From a bacterium (GTDB lineage: Bacteria; Bacteroidota; Ignavibacteria; Kapaibacteriales; UBA2268), in the NCBI GenBank assembly GCA_030431515.1, contig JAUIIX010000027.1:1-39103 (forward strand): 39,103 nt of DNA. The letters run 5' to 3'. Shown piece by piece: positions 1-9,600 of this stretch. The translations under genes and the position numbers were made by a program. The notes under the pieces were generated by a model, which was not told the DNA's origin, searched no databases, and saw only the letters and a program-made list of their open reading frames with translations. Numbering within the stretch: position 1 is the first letter of the stretch; each line of letters opens with the position of its first letter.

Positions 1-2358
1 ACTATCTTTTATATCGGCATCGCTAATAAATTTTATCGAATCTTTTAAATCACCAATTTTTGAACTAATCACTCTAACATAAGCAGTTAAATTCTGCCCT
101 GGATGAATAGTATATTTGTTGAGTTCAGATAAAAGAGGTAAACCAAATACATCGAAGTCATTTATATTAGGGTATATTACTCCTGATAATATCAAATCAA
201 CTTTGCTTTTATTATAAATAACAAATTGTTTGACCTGTTCTTGACCAACTATTGCATCTTGAAAAGAAATATCAGATACTTCAATAATTGGTGAAGAAAT
301 ATTTATATCAACTATACCTAACTTTTGAATTAAACAATCATCACCTGTATAAATATTAGTTCTAAAAGTTGTGTCAATTTCAGATGTAAATACTGCAATA
401 ACTTTAATTTTTCCATTTGCAATTATATTATAAGTACTGCTATTATTAAATTCAATCCCATCTATATAAAAGTCAATATTATCATAATCAGCGTAAAGAT
501 TAGTTAAAATAAAATCTTCTTTACTATTATTTTTAATTTCAAAATCAAAAGTATTTTCAACATTTGATTTTGAGTGAATTGTAAAATTATTAGGGTTTAA
601 TGTGATATTTTGAGGCGTATAAGTGATTTTAGTATCAGTAATATTACCATAAACATCCCAAACTCTAATTGTACCAGAAGCAGCTTTCTTATTATCTTCA
701 ATGTCTATAGTAAATTTAGCTGGGTTTTTAGATTTATCTAATACAATCATATTAGTGAGATTAGAATCAGGAATTAACAAATTTCCTTTAAGATTGTCTT
801 CTAATATTTCACCTTCAAATTGAGAATTACAATTAACTGACCAATTAACTATGGGAGCTATTGTATCAATTCCTTGATTTAGAACTAAGTTAATATTACC
901 AGGGTATCCATAAGATTTGAATTCTGACACACCATAGTTAATCAAAGTAAAATTGTAATCTGATTTGAATTTAAAATGTCCATTATTAGGAAGTTTAAAG
1001 TTAACAACGCCATAAGTCATGTTGTTGTAGGGAATATTGATTTTTTGAGCTGATTTTATTCCAATATTATCTTTAATTTTTTCCCATTTGAATATATTAC
1101 CACTTATATATCCTATTTCAAATGAGTTTGGAATATTATTTGACTCATCTAATTCAAATAAAAGATTAACATAATTATTATTAAAGCTAACATCTTGTGG
1201 AAAATTAGGAGATGAAATACTAGTAAATTTAGTCATATTTTCAATTGATGGTAAACTCATCATAAAAGGACCACCATTTGGTACATTTTTCAAATCCTCT
1301 TCATCACCAGTATTATATGATGTAACAGAAATTGCTTTATCAGAAGATATAATAAATGGCTGAAAGAAATTATCTAAAGGTCTTTGTAATTCAATGTATG
1401 ATTTTTCATCTTTGCTGAATACATTATTAATCTCACCAATTAATGTTCCATTTTGATATATTTTAGTATTATTTTCTGCTGCAAAGATTCTAATAATAGG
1501 CGAATATTTTTTAAAATCATACTTACTTATTATATATGACTTACCCCAATATTGAGTAGGTATTTCCATATTCATAATAAAGTCACACCATTTATTATCA
1601 TTTGGAATATTAGCACATTGATTGGAACTAATTACACTAATTGCTTTATTTGAAGTAATTCTTGCATTAGACAAATCATCATTTGCCATTACACTTGATA
1701 ATATCCAAACATCACCTTCTTGTAAAGTTCTTTTAAAAGTATTACCAGAAACTTTAAGACCTCTAACTTCAAATTTAGTATTTTCAGAAGGATAAAAGAA
1801 TTCAACTTCAGTATCATCTTCAGTTGCGATTATCATAGCATTAGATTTTAAAGAATTAAAACCTTCATAACGATCACTTGCATCTGAATATGAAGATACT
1901 ACATATTTATTGCCTAAGTTTTCTTTAGGAATAGCTAAATATGAATCGGAAGTATTTTCAAAGTCAGATAAAACAACAACAGATATAGGATAATCACTTT
2001 TAATAATTGTAGCAGCATTTTTAATCTCGAGGTCATAGAATAAATCTACCATTCCTGTTTTTATCAATGGTTGAATTGTGTTAATATTTATTTTCAAACC
2101 ACTACTAACATTCGCTACAAGTTTTAATTCTCTTCTAAATCCTCTGCTTGGTACCTCGATAATTACATTTGCATCAAAAGGACTAAAAAATATAAAGTTT
2201 ACAAACTCTTTATGGCTTTGATTTTCAAAACTAAGGTTAGGCGGAACAGACAAATAAAATTCTCTCCCAAAGTTATTATGGCCTATTTCATTATAGCCAA
2301 TATTCTCTTGGGAAAATATCAAATTTGAAAAAATTAATATTAAAAGTATTATTCTCAT
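1..2358 (-). CDS. IgGFc-binding domain secreted protein (3' end cut by window edge)
   Basis: This open frame of 786 codons starts at ATG 2358 and is still open at base 1, so the C-terminus is missing. The first ~18 residues are a signal peptide (MRIILLILIFSNLIFSQ). The region that follows, roughly residues 25-370, has the look of the N-terminal IgGFc-binding domain common in Bacteroidota surface proteins: an FGREFYLSVPPN opening, then repeated phrases about evidence, sorted values and recovered states such as SNKAISVISSNQC and SDKAISVTSYNTG. The remainder looks like beta-rich, Ig-like or HYR-type modules. A T9SS tail beyond the edge is likely by analogy but is not visible. Function is inferred to be at the cell surface, and the ligand is unknown. 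No Shine-Dalgarno sequence is obvious upstream. The gene stands apart from the next one by about 144 AT-rich bases. Confidence 0.72.
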   Translation of the reverse strand, partial: MRIILLILIFSNLIFSQENIGYNEIGHNNFGREFYLSVPPNLSFENQSHKEFVNFIFFSPFDANVIIEVPSRGFRRELKLVANVSSGLKININTIQPLIKTGMVDLFYDLEIKNAATIIKSDYPISVVVLSDFENTSDSYLAIPKENLGNKYVVSSYSDASDRYEGFNSLKSNAMIIATEDDTEVEFFYPSENTKFEVRGLKVSGNTFKRTLQEGDVWILSSVMANDDLSNARITSNKAISVISSNQCANIPNDNKWCDFIMNMEIPTQYWGKSYIISKYDFKKYSPIIRIFAAENNTKIYQNGTLIGEINNVFSKDEKSYIELQRPLDNFFQPFIISSDKAISVTSYNTGDEEDLKNVPNGGPFMMSLPSIENMTKFTSISSPNFPQDVSFNNNYVNLLFELDESNNIPNSFEIGYISGNIFKWEKIKDNIGIKSAQKINIPYNNMTYGVVNFKLPNNGHFKFKSDYNFTLINYGVSEFKSYGYPGNINLVLNQGIDTIAPIVNWSVNCNSQFEGEILEDNLKGNLLIPDSNLTNMIVLDKSKNPAKFTIDIEDNKKAASGTIRVWDVYGNITDTKITYTPQNITLNPNNFTIHSKSNVENTFDFEIKNNSKEDFILTNLYADYDNIDFYIDGIEFNNSSTYNIIANGKIKVIAVFTSEIDTTFRTNIYTGDDCLIQKLGIVDINISSPIIEVSDISFQDAIVGQEQVKQFVIYNKSKVDLILSGVIYPNINDFDVFGLPLLSELNKYTIHPGQNLTAYVRVISSKIGDLKDSIKFISDADIKDS

Positions 2359-2502
2359 ATATACATAGACACAATTTTTGTACTTTTATCACACAAAAAA
2401 GCAAAAATAATTTTGCACAATTCATTACTTAAAGCATATCAACGAATTAACTTTAAAAATATTTTTAATTAAAAATAAAAAAAATGCAAAATTTGCAAAA
2501 AA

Positions 2503-2823
2503 TCAAACTTTAGGTTTCCAAAATTTCTCTTTAAAATCCACAACAATATCATTTTTTACTTCAATTCCTTCAGAATTAAGCAATTCTTCCATTGTGTTTT
2601 CACCTTCAAAATTATGCTTTCCACTCAAACAACCTATTCTATTTACTACTCTATGGCAAGGATAATCATAATTTCCCTTTAAAGTATTTAGGATATAACC
2701 AACATATCTGGAAGATGATTTCATACCAGCAGTTTCAGCAATTGCTCCGTAGCTTGTTACCCTTCCAAATGGAATTTTAGACACGATAATTAAGACTTGT
2801 TCGTGAAAGTATTTTTTATCCAT
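2503..2823 (-). CDS. MGMT-family alkyltransferase / ATL-like protein
   Basis: This 106-residue protein consists only of the DNA-binding alkyltransferase fold of O6-methylguanine-DNA methyltransferase, without the N-terminal half of Ada/Ogt enzymes. Visible family landmarks are IPFGRVTSYGAIA (residues 17-29), the SSRYVGYILN recognition helix with its arginine (about 37-46), and the active-site motif PCHRVV with Cys56, followed by NRIGCLSGKHNF. Many short bacterial homologues (ATL proteins) replace this cysteine by Trp or Ala and only flag lesions for excision repair. Here the cysteine is present, so alkyl transfer is possible. The start ATG at 2823 lies only 15 bases from the start of the divergent Nudix gene, so the two promoters must lie inside each other's coding regions or overlap. 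Confidence 0.85.
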   Translation of the reverse strand: MDKKYFHEQVLIIVSKIPFGRVTSYGAIAETAGMKSSSRYVGYILNTLKGNYDYPCHRVVNRIGCLSGKHNFEGENTMEELLNSEGIEVKNDIVVDFKEKFWKPKV

Positions 2824-2838
2824 ACAATTTTAAAAATA

Positions 2839-3483
2839 ATGCAAGAAAAAGAGTTTATAAATTACTTGTCAAAAATCAAAAAAGAAGACTTAATCGGATT
2901 TGAAGCACATAAAAAAATGATACCTTTTAAAACAAATCCAAATATTAGAGAATTTACTCCAAAAGACGATTCAAAAGAAAGTTCAGTTTTAATATTACTT
3001 TCAGAAACTGAAAAAAATAATTTAGATATTACATTTACATTAAGATCGAGTAAACTTCGAAAACACTCTGGACAAATTAGCTTTCCAGGTGGAAGAAAAG
3101 AAAATGGTGAAACTCATATTGATACTGCTTTACGAGAATGTGAGGAAGAAATCAACCTCAACGTAAATGATATAAAAGTAATAACAGAATTAAGTCAATT
3201 ATTTGTTCCACCATCGAATAATATTGTTTACCCAATAATTGCATATAGCAATAAAAAACTAAATCTAAAAGCAAACCCTGATGAAGTTGATGAGATTATC
3301 CCAATAAATTTCAAACATTTTTTAAATGAAAGTAATAAAAAATATTCGAGAAATCTTTATCCGAACCAATTAACCGAATTTCCATATTGGGATATTAATC
3401 ATAAAACACCATTATGGGGAGCTACAGCAATTATGTTGCAAGAACTTTTAGATATTTGGGAAAAATTCAAATCAAACAATTAA
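2839..3483 (+). CDS. Nudix hydrolase, CoA pyrophosphatase type (NudL-like)
   Basis: The 214-residue protein carries a CoA-type Nudix signature. The NuCoA element TLRSSKLRKHSGQISFPGG (about residues 67-85) precedes the Nudix box, G85...E91...RE(99-100)CEEE, whose glutamates bind the divalent metal. The usual glycine after EEx is Asn here. Members of this family hydrolyse CoA and its thioesters to phosphopantetheine derivatives plus 3',5'-ADP. A longer frame opens at 2797, but the first 14 residues would run into the divergent alkyltransferase gene and have no family similarity, so ATG 2839 (MQEKEF) is preferred. No clear Shine-Dalgarno sequence precedes it. The stop codon overlaps the complementary stop of the downstream convergent aminotransferase (TTAA at 3480-3483), leaving no room for a terminator. 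Confidence 0.85.
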   Translation: MQEKEFINYLSKIKKEDLIGFEAHKKMIPFKTNPNIREFTPKDDSKESSVLILLSETEKNNLDITFTLRSSKLRKHSGQISFPGGRKENGETHIDTALRECEEEINLNVNDIKVITELSQLFVPPSNNIVYPIIAYSNKKLNLKANPDEVDEIIPINFKHFLNESNKKYSRNLYPNQLTEFPYWDINHKTPLWGATAIMLQELLDIWEKFKSNN

Positions 3484-4799
3484 TTTAGGCATTTACTAAT
3501 AATACTAATAGCTTCATCAATTTCAGATTTACTCACATTCAAAGGAGGTCTAAATCTAATTGATTTTTTTCCACAAGCCAAAAGAATTAGTCCATTTTGC
3601 ATAAAATTAGATAATAGTTCTTTTCTAAAATCTGGATTTACGTCAAAAGCAACAAACAGACCTCTACCTCTAATATTAGTAATCTTATTAGAATTTATAT
3701 TTTTAAGTTTATTCAGTAAATATTCGCCTTGAATTTTTGCATTTTCAACAAGATTTTCTTCTTCAATTATTTCGAGATATTTAGTGATTCTTACCATGTC
3801 AACTAAATTTCCACCCCAAGTAGAATTTATCCTTGAAGAAGTATGAAAAACATTATCTTTTACTTCATCAATTCTATTGCCAACTAAAATTCCACAAGTT
3901 TGCATTTTTTTTCCAAATGCAATAATATCTGGAAGAACATCTAATTGTTGAAATGCCCACCAAGAACCAGTTATACCAACTCCTGTTTGCACTTCATCAA
4001 AAATCAACATAGCATCATTTTCTAAGCACAAAGATTTAAGTTCTTGTAAATATTCACTTCTAAAATGATTATCACCACCTTCGCCTTGAATTGGCTCTAA
4101 TATAATACACGCAATGTCATCTTTAAAAGATTTAAAAGCTAATTTGATTTGATTTAATGAGTCTTGTTCTCTTTTTATTAAATCATCAATATTTTCTTGA
4201 TTTAAAGGAAATTCAATTTTAGGGTTATTTACTTTTATCCAATCGAATTTAGGAAAATACATTACTTTTTCGGGAACTGTATTTGTCAACGACATAGTAT
4301 ATCCACTTCTTCCGTGGAAGGCTTCATTTAAGTAAATAACCTTATGACCTTTTTCTTCTTTATAACCTTTCTCAAAATTCTTTCTAACTTTCCAATCAAA
4401 AGCAGTTTTTAGTGCGTTTTCGACAGCCAAAGCTCCACCATCAATAAAAAATCCATATTTGAATTCTTTAGGAACAGCAATTTTAAAAAAAGTATTTACA
4501 AAAGTAGCATACTCTTGGGTATATAAATCCGAATTTGAGGGTTTATTTAAAGCAACTTTTCCAATATAATTTATAAAAGTAGGGTCATTAAGTTTAGGAT
4601 GATTATATCCTATAGGCATTGATGCAAAACATGTGAAAAAATCTAAATAATCTTTATTTGTATTTTTATCTCTTAGTTTAGTTCCATTTGAATTGTCCAA
4701 ATCTAAAAGAATAGGCATACCATCAGCTAATATATGTTCTTTAAGAGATTTTACAACATTATCAGAATCAACATTATATTTTGGTGAATAGAAATTCAT
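3480..4799 (-). CDS. lat: L-lysine 6-transaminase (lysine epsilon-aminotransferase)
   Basis: This 439-residue class III PLP-dependent aminotransferase transfers the epsilon-amino group of lysine to 2-oxoglutarate, giving 2-aminoadipate 6-semialdehyde/piperideine-6-carboxylate. Landmarks include FIDGGALAVENALK (about 118-131) for the cofactor phosphate, EAFHGRSGYT (159-168), EPIQGEGGDNHF (235-246), IFDEVQTGVG with Asp268, and AFGKKMQTCGI with the likely Schiff-base Lys297. The FGKKxQ-CGI motif and the N-terminal HILADGMPILLDL segment are typical of lysine 6-transaminases rather than ornithine or GABA enzymes. ATG 4799 is chosen over an upstream in-frame start at 4871 because it has a GAGG Shine-Dalgarno 6 bases upstream and matches family length. 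No second lysine-catabolism gene is adjacent, so the pathway cannot be completed from this window. Confidence 0.86.
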   Translation of the reverse strand: MNFYSPKYNVDSDNVVKSLKEHILADGMPILLDLDNSNGTKLRDKNTNKDYLDFFTCFASMPIGYNHPKLNDPTFINYIGKVALNKPSNSDLYTQEYATFVNTFFKIAVPKEFKYGFFIDGGALAVENALKTAFDWKVRKNFEKGYKEEKGHKVIYLNEAFHGRSGYTMSLTNTVPEKVMYFPKFDWIKVNNPKIEFPLNQENIDDLIKREQDSLNQIKLAFKSFKDDIACIILEPIQGEGGDNHFRSEYLQELKSLCLENDAMLIFDEVQTGVGITGSWWAFQQLDVLPDIIAFGKKMQTCGILVGNRIDEVKDNVFHTSSRINSTWGGNLVDMVRITKYLEIIEEENLVENAKIQGEYLLNKLKNINSNKITNIRGRGLFVAFDVNPDFRKELLSNFMQNGLILLACGKKSIRFRPPLNVSKSEIDEAISIISKCLN

Positions 4800-4804
4800 T
4801 TTAA

Positions 4805-4810
4805 TCCTCA
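4805..4810 (-). promoter_or_regulatory. Shine-Dalgarno sequence of lat
   Basis: On the minus strand the sequence reads TTGAGGATTAAA before ATG 4799. The GAGG core (4809-4806) is 6 bases from the start and supports choosing this internal ATG over the longer frame. Confidence 0.6.
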
Positions 4811-5202
4811 ATTTATTATTAAATATTTTAAAAAAACTACAAAAACTAAATAATATTAGAGTCAGTAGCACTTCTATGATAAATATTTAAAATAAAAAGT
4901 GAATTTTGATATTGGAAAGACATAAACGAACTTCCTCTTATTGTGCCAATAAGAAAAAGACTGGAATTAGCATTAATTGTATTATATCTCATATCTAAAA
5001 GTATAGAAGAATCAAACATATTAATATTGTATGAAGATAAAAACATTAAATTAATTTTCAACAATCATAGTGTAAATGATAGTATTTTGAAAAAAAATAT
5101 ACTTTTTTAAGAAAAAAATTGGTTTAAAAGATTTTTTTTTTTAATTTATCATTTCTAAAAATGAAAAAATAAATTTTATAATTTAAAAATGAGGTAATAT
5201 TA
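4811..5202. other. Intergenic region between lat and the 440-residue membrane protein
   Basis: About 390 bases with no convincing gene. A minus-strand frame (5046-4846 from its first ATG) could encode about 66 residues but has no recognisable family, no Shine-Dalgarno and no coupling to lat. The right half is extremely AT-rich and contains an 11-base T run at 5132-5142. It presumably carries the two divergent promoters, and a clear GAGG ribosome binding site (5191-5194) ends it. Confidence 0.5.
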
Positions 5203-6525
5203 ATGTCAGGTGCAAAAAGCGAGACAGTAAAAATTGGTTTTGTCCAAATATTTATAGCTCTTATAATGACTTTTGGAATTGGTTATTTTTTCCATTTCCA
5301 CTTAATACCAGCAGGTAGTGCTGATTTCGTGGTTCCTTTATTTGAACCAGAACAAGATATGAGGGATAAAATTGGTTTTGTGCATTTTGAAGGTGATGGT
5401 TTAGTTTGGGCTTCTACTTCTAGAGAAAATGAAGAAAAAATTGAAGGAACAAACCCTAAAATAGCAAAAGAATATATCAATGGTGAATATATTTTTGATT
5501 TTACTTTAGATCCTAAAAACAAAGCTGAGCATGGTTATTCTAAAACTGATTCTGAATACTATGTAAAAGCTCCTGCTTTAGGTGAAAATGCCATTTTTAT
5601 TGAACCTCATAAAGCATTTACTATTATTTCATTTGTAATTGGTTTTGTTTTTATGATTTTATTAACGATATTAATGCCATCATCAATGGGGCTTTTTGCG
5701 GCATTGTTTGAAGAACAAGTACACCATGTTAAAACGAAAATTAGACTTCAATCAGGTTTCTCTGATGAAATCGTTGAAGTACTTACTTTACCTGATGGTG
5801 ACTTAGGTAATGTTGATAGAGATAGATTAGAATCAAGTTTCAGAGTTGTATGGAATAAAACAGTATCAGAAACTGAAAAAACTGCTGATCACAGAATTAT
5901 GTTCGATGATGTTTGGGATGAAGATACTGATGTTGTATTTTTTAGAAATGTAGCTTTATACCAAAGAATTAAAGAGTATTTTTCTGAATTCGTAGAAACA
6001 GAAATTGTTAACTGTAAGGATGGTAGATTATGGTCTAAGAGAAGATTTATGATTGGTAAAGGATTGAGATTATATATGGCTCACCACTTCTCTCATAAAT
6101 ATGCAAACAATGTAACTGGAGCTGCTTATGGTGGTGCCGCTGTACTTATTATAGCAGTAGGTATTCGTGGATTGAAATTTATCCCTGCTGTAAGACCTTC
6201 ATTTATCTTAGGTGCGATTTTCTTAGAGTTCACATTACTTGCTTTAATGGCCGTTACTTTATTCTATACTGAAGAAGAAGAAAGAATGGATAAGATGTTA
6301 AAAAGAATGGAGGATGCAAACCGTTCTCAATTAGACGCATTGAAAACTCAACAAGAAGATATTCACAAAATGTCTAATGCTTTAGTTGGTCAAAATTCTG
6401 AAGCTATTAAAGCAAAAATTGAATCTACTATTTCTGAATACTTGACTTCTGGTGAGCAAGTAAACAAACAAATAGCAGAAGCCATTGCTTCTAAATTAGT
6501 TTTTGATATTTCTTCTAAAAAATAA
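5203..6525 (+). CDS. Uncharacterised four-helix membrane protein with C-terminal coiled coil
   Basis: I do not recognise the family of this 440-residue protein. Hydrophobic segments lie at about 11-35, 138-160, 305-322 and 333-355. A polar region of ~100 residues between helices 1 and 2 (36-137) is probably periplasmic, and a mixed charged domain of ~140 residues (165-300) lies between helices 2 and 3. The tail (356-440) is highly charged and heptad-like (EEEERMDKMLKRMEDANRSQ onward), suggesting a coiled coil. The start is supported by a GAGG Shine-Dalgarno 8 bases upstream of ATG 5203. The gene is a single transcription unit closed by a strong terminator. Its codons (GGT, GCT, TCT, TTC) look more biased than those of neighbouring surface-protein genes, hinting at high expression. 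The topology might suit a scaffold or sensor in the inner membrane, but that is inference only. Confidence 0.75.
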   Translation: MSGAKSETVKIGFVQIFIALIMTFGIGYFFHFHLIPAGSADFVVPLFEPEQDMRDKIGFVHFEGDGLVWASTSRENEEKIEGTNPKIAKEYINGEYIFDFTLDPKNKAEHGYSKTDSEYYVKAPALGENAIFIEPHKAFTIISFVIGFVFMILLTILMPSSMGLFAALFEEQVHHVKTKIRLQSGFSDEIVEVLTLPDGDLGNVDRDRLESSFRVVWNKTVSETEKTADHRIMFDDVWDEDTDVVFFRNVALYQRIKEYFSEFVETEIVNCKDGRLWSKRRFMIGKGLRLYMAHHFSHKYANNVTGAAYGGAAVLIIAVGIRGLKFIPAVRPSFILGAIFLEFTLLALMAVTLFYTEEEERMDKMLKRMEDANRSQLDALKTQQEDIHKMSNALVGQNSEAIKAKIESTISEYLTSGEQVNKQIAEAIASKLVFDISSKK

Positions 6526-6549
6526 TTTTAGATAAATATGTTTTTATAA

Positions 6550-6581
6550 AACCTGATTTGAAACAAATCAGGTTTTTTTTT
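6550..6581 (+). terminator. Rho-independent terminator after the 440-residue membrane protein
   Basis: AACCTGATTTG (6550-6560), loop AAA, CAAATCAGGTT (6564-6574): a perfect 11-bp stem followed by a T run to 6581, beginning 24 bases after the stop codon. Confidence 0.92.
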
Positions 6582-6624
6582 GTATTAATATAAAATTATT
6601 TATTTTTTAATCGTCAATTCTTAT

Positions 6625-9600
6625 ATGAAAAACATACTGTTTTATATAATATTAATACTTTCACCATTAACTATTCTTTCAGAAAATTATAAAATATCTG
6701 AAAATGAATTTGTTTTGGAATTAAATTTTAAAGATATTTTAGAAGAAGATACTCTAAATTTACCTAATTATTTGAAAAAGGATAAAGAGGGAATAAAGTA
6801 TTTAAAATTTACATTAGCTTTAAATAATAATAACATAAACGAAGTAAGAATTAATAATAAAAAAATAGATTATACTTTAGAATATTTTGATAATATTAGA
6901 AATATAGAACTTTATAATTTATTAATTCCTCAATCTATATTTACTAATAATTCAAAACTTGAAATATTATATGATAAACAAGTAGAATTAAGTGATAAGA
7001 AAGAGCTTGCTGCAAATTTATTCTCTACAGTTATTAATAAAAAACATCTGAACACATTATTAAAAAAGAAATACACTAAAGCAAAAATAAATCTTTTAAA
7101 TAATGATGATAAGTGGTATGATTACGAAACTAAATATTTAAAAATTATCACAAATCGAGATGCAATTTATAAAATTGATATTAATAGAATTATAGATGAA
7201 TTTGGTGCAATAAATATTTCAAACTTACATATTTCAAATAATGGTTGTGAGTATAATAATTTCTTTATCAAATCAAATGACAATATTATTTCAAGTGATG
7301 ACGAATTTTATTTGTATGGGCATATCGCAAAAGGTGATACTACCTATTATGAGCATTACACTAGTAATGTTATATTTTATTTATACTATGACGCATCTAA
7401 AACTAATAATTCACTAAAACTTATTGAAAATAATAATCCTAATGAACTAAAATATGTTAATAGGAATATCCATTTTGAAGAAGAATTAGAGTATTCCTAT
7501 GGTGATGATTTTAGAATTGTATCTACCAAAAACAACTACAATGAAGGGTGGGTTTTGAAATCCCTTGATGCTTCAGTAAAAGATTTAAAATCATTTACTT
7601 ATAATTCAATATTTTTTCCTTATAATAAAGAAATTGAAATAGTTAATAGATATTCTACTATTAATTCATTTTATAAAGATAGTTTGTTTAATATTTTCAA
7701 CATTCACCATCATCTAAATAATACTTTGTCTGACACGAGCTTAGTTGGTAAATATCAAAAAATTGATTACAAATATAAAGTAAATAATTCACTTTTGGGT
7801 GTTAATTCACTAAAAGTAGAAACTAAAGAATATTTGAATAATTTTGGATTATACGAACCAAGTAAAATTGCAATAGATTATTTTGATGTTAATGGTAAAT
7901 TCTATCCAATAGCAAATGATGGACGTATTGAATTCACATCTAATGAAAACAATGACAATTTTGTAAATATTCTAAATTTGACTGATAATAAAGCAATATC
8001 TATTGATACTAACAATAAGACAATAGAGTTTGTCAATGCAGTTAATGAAGATTTTATTTCTGGTGGAATTAATTTTCTTTCAAATTATTCAACTTTAGTT
8101 TATAATTCAACTTCAATACATTCGAATGAAAAATCAATACTTATAATCTATAGTCTAAATGATGAAATAAAAAGTTTATCAACTAAATCAATAGATGAAG
8201 TTAATAAAATATTATCTTCTAATCTTAAAAGTTTTGTCATACTATCAAATCTTGAAGATATAGGGAGTTTAAATAATACATTAAAAGATAAAGGTATTAC
8301 TACGAGTTCTAAAAATTTTATTGCCGGTAAATTTGGGAATGAAATTAAATATAAAGATCTGAGTATTAATGATAATAATTATATTTCGACTATAAAATGG
8401 GAAAATGCAATATCAAAAACTGCAAAAGTTAATATTAATAAAGGTAAAAATCATATATTTGTCTCTGACTATAAATCATTATTAAATCCTGAATACGAAA
8501 AAACTACATTTGGTAATTTAAGAAGTTCTGAAAATAGAGCTGATATTCTTTATGTAACCCATTCATCACTTAAAGATGGAGTTCAAAAATATCTTGATTA
8601 CAGAAAATCTACTCATCCAGACTTAACCTTTAAAGTAGTTTATATTGAAGATATTTATAATGAATTTTCAGCTGGAAAAGAAGGTCCTCAAGCTCTTAAA
8701 AGATTTTTAGAATATGCCTATCATAACTGGGAATCACCAAAATTCTCTTATCTTTACCTTATTGGTGAAACAAGTTGGGATAGTGATCTAAAAGGAAAAG
8801 ATGCGAAAGTAATTAGTTTAGTTCCAACTTTTGGACTTCCTGTATCAGATATTTGGTATAATAATTTAGACACAACTAACAAGAGTAAAGAAGAAATTTT
8901 TACATCACGATTAACCGCAAAAGATAATCAAGAAATTGAAACTTACCTTAATAAACTAAAAGAATTTGAAAAGAATACTGCAGCACCTTGGTTTAAAAAC
9001 ACCCTTCAAGTTATAGGAGGAGGGGAACATGAAAAAAATACGTTAAGATACTATACAGATATTTCATTTAGAGAATTATTTAACTCTAATTTAGGGGTTG
9101 ATACTACTATAATTGCTTCTACTACATTTAGTAAATGGAATAATGAATTAAGTAATGAAATAAGAAAAAAAATTAACAATGGTGTTCTTTGGACAAATTT
9201 TGCAGGTCACGGAGCTGTAAAAGTTTTTGATTTTGATGGTTGGGCAGAAACTCAGTTAAATAATTTTGGAAAAACTGGAATACTTAGTACAATATCTTGT
9301 AATACTCTCGCTTTTGGTGAGTCAGCTACTCCTTGGTCTAGAAATGAAGCTTATATAATGTATCCAAAGACTGGATTTGTATTCACTTATGGTGGAACAA
9401 CTTTAGGTACAGTTGGTATTCAAAATCATATATTAACGGAAATGCTGAAATCACTTTCTGATGAAAATTTGAATCTAAGAAATGTATTAGAAATTAAAAA
9501 TTATGGAACAAGTAGTATTGAAGGATTTGATGTCACTTTTCTAACATTTAATACACTTGGCGATCCATTAATTGAAATCCCAATTTCAAAAAAAGTTGAA

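Noticed and set aside
2797-2838. Longer start for the Nudix hydrolase
   Set aside because: The additional 14 residues lie within the divergent alkyltransferase gene and do not resemble the family; ATG 2839 gives the normal N-terminus.
4800-4871. Longer N-terminus for the lysine aminotransferase
   Set aside because: The additional 24 residues are hydrophobic, unlike this cytosolic family, and the GAGG site points to ATG 4799.
4846-5064. Small minus-strand gene upstream of lat
   Set aside because: It has a TTG or internal ATG start, no ribosome binding site and no recognised family, so it is kept only as a low-interest note.
5132-5142. 11-base T run as a terminator
   Set aside because: No stem-loop precedes it, and it lies upstream of a gene start.
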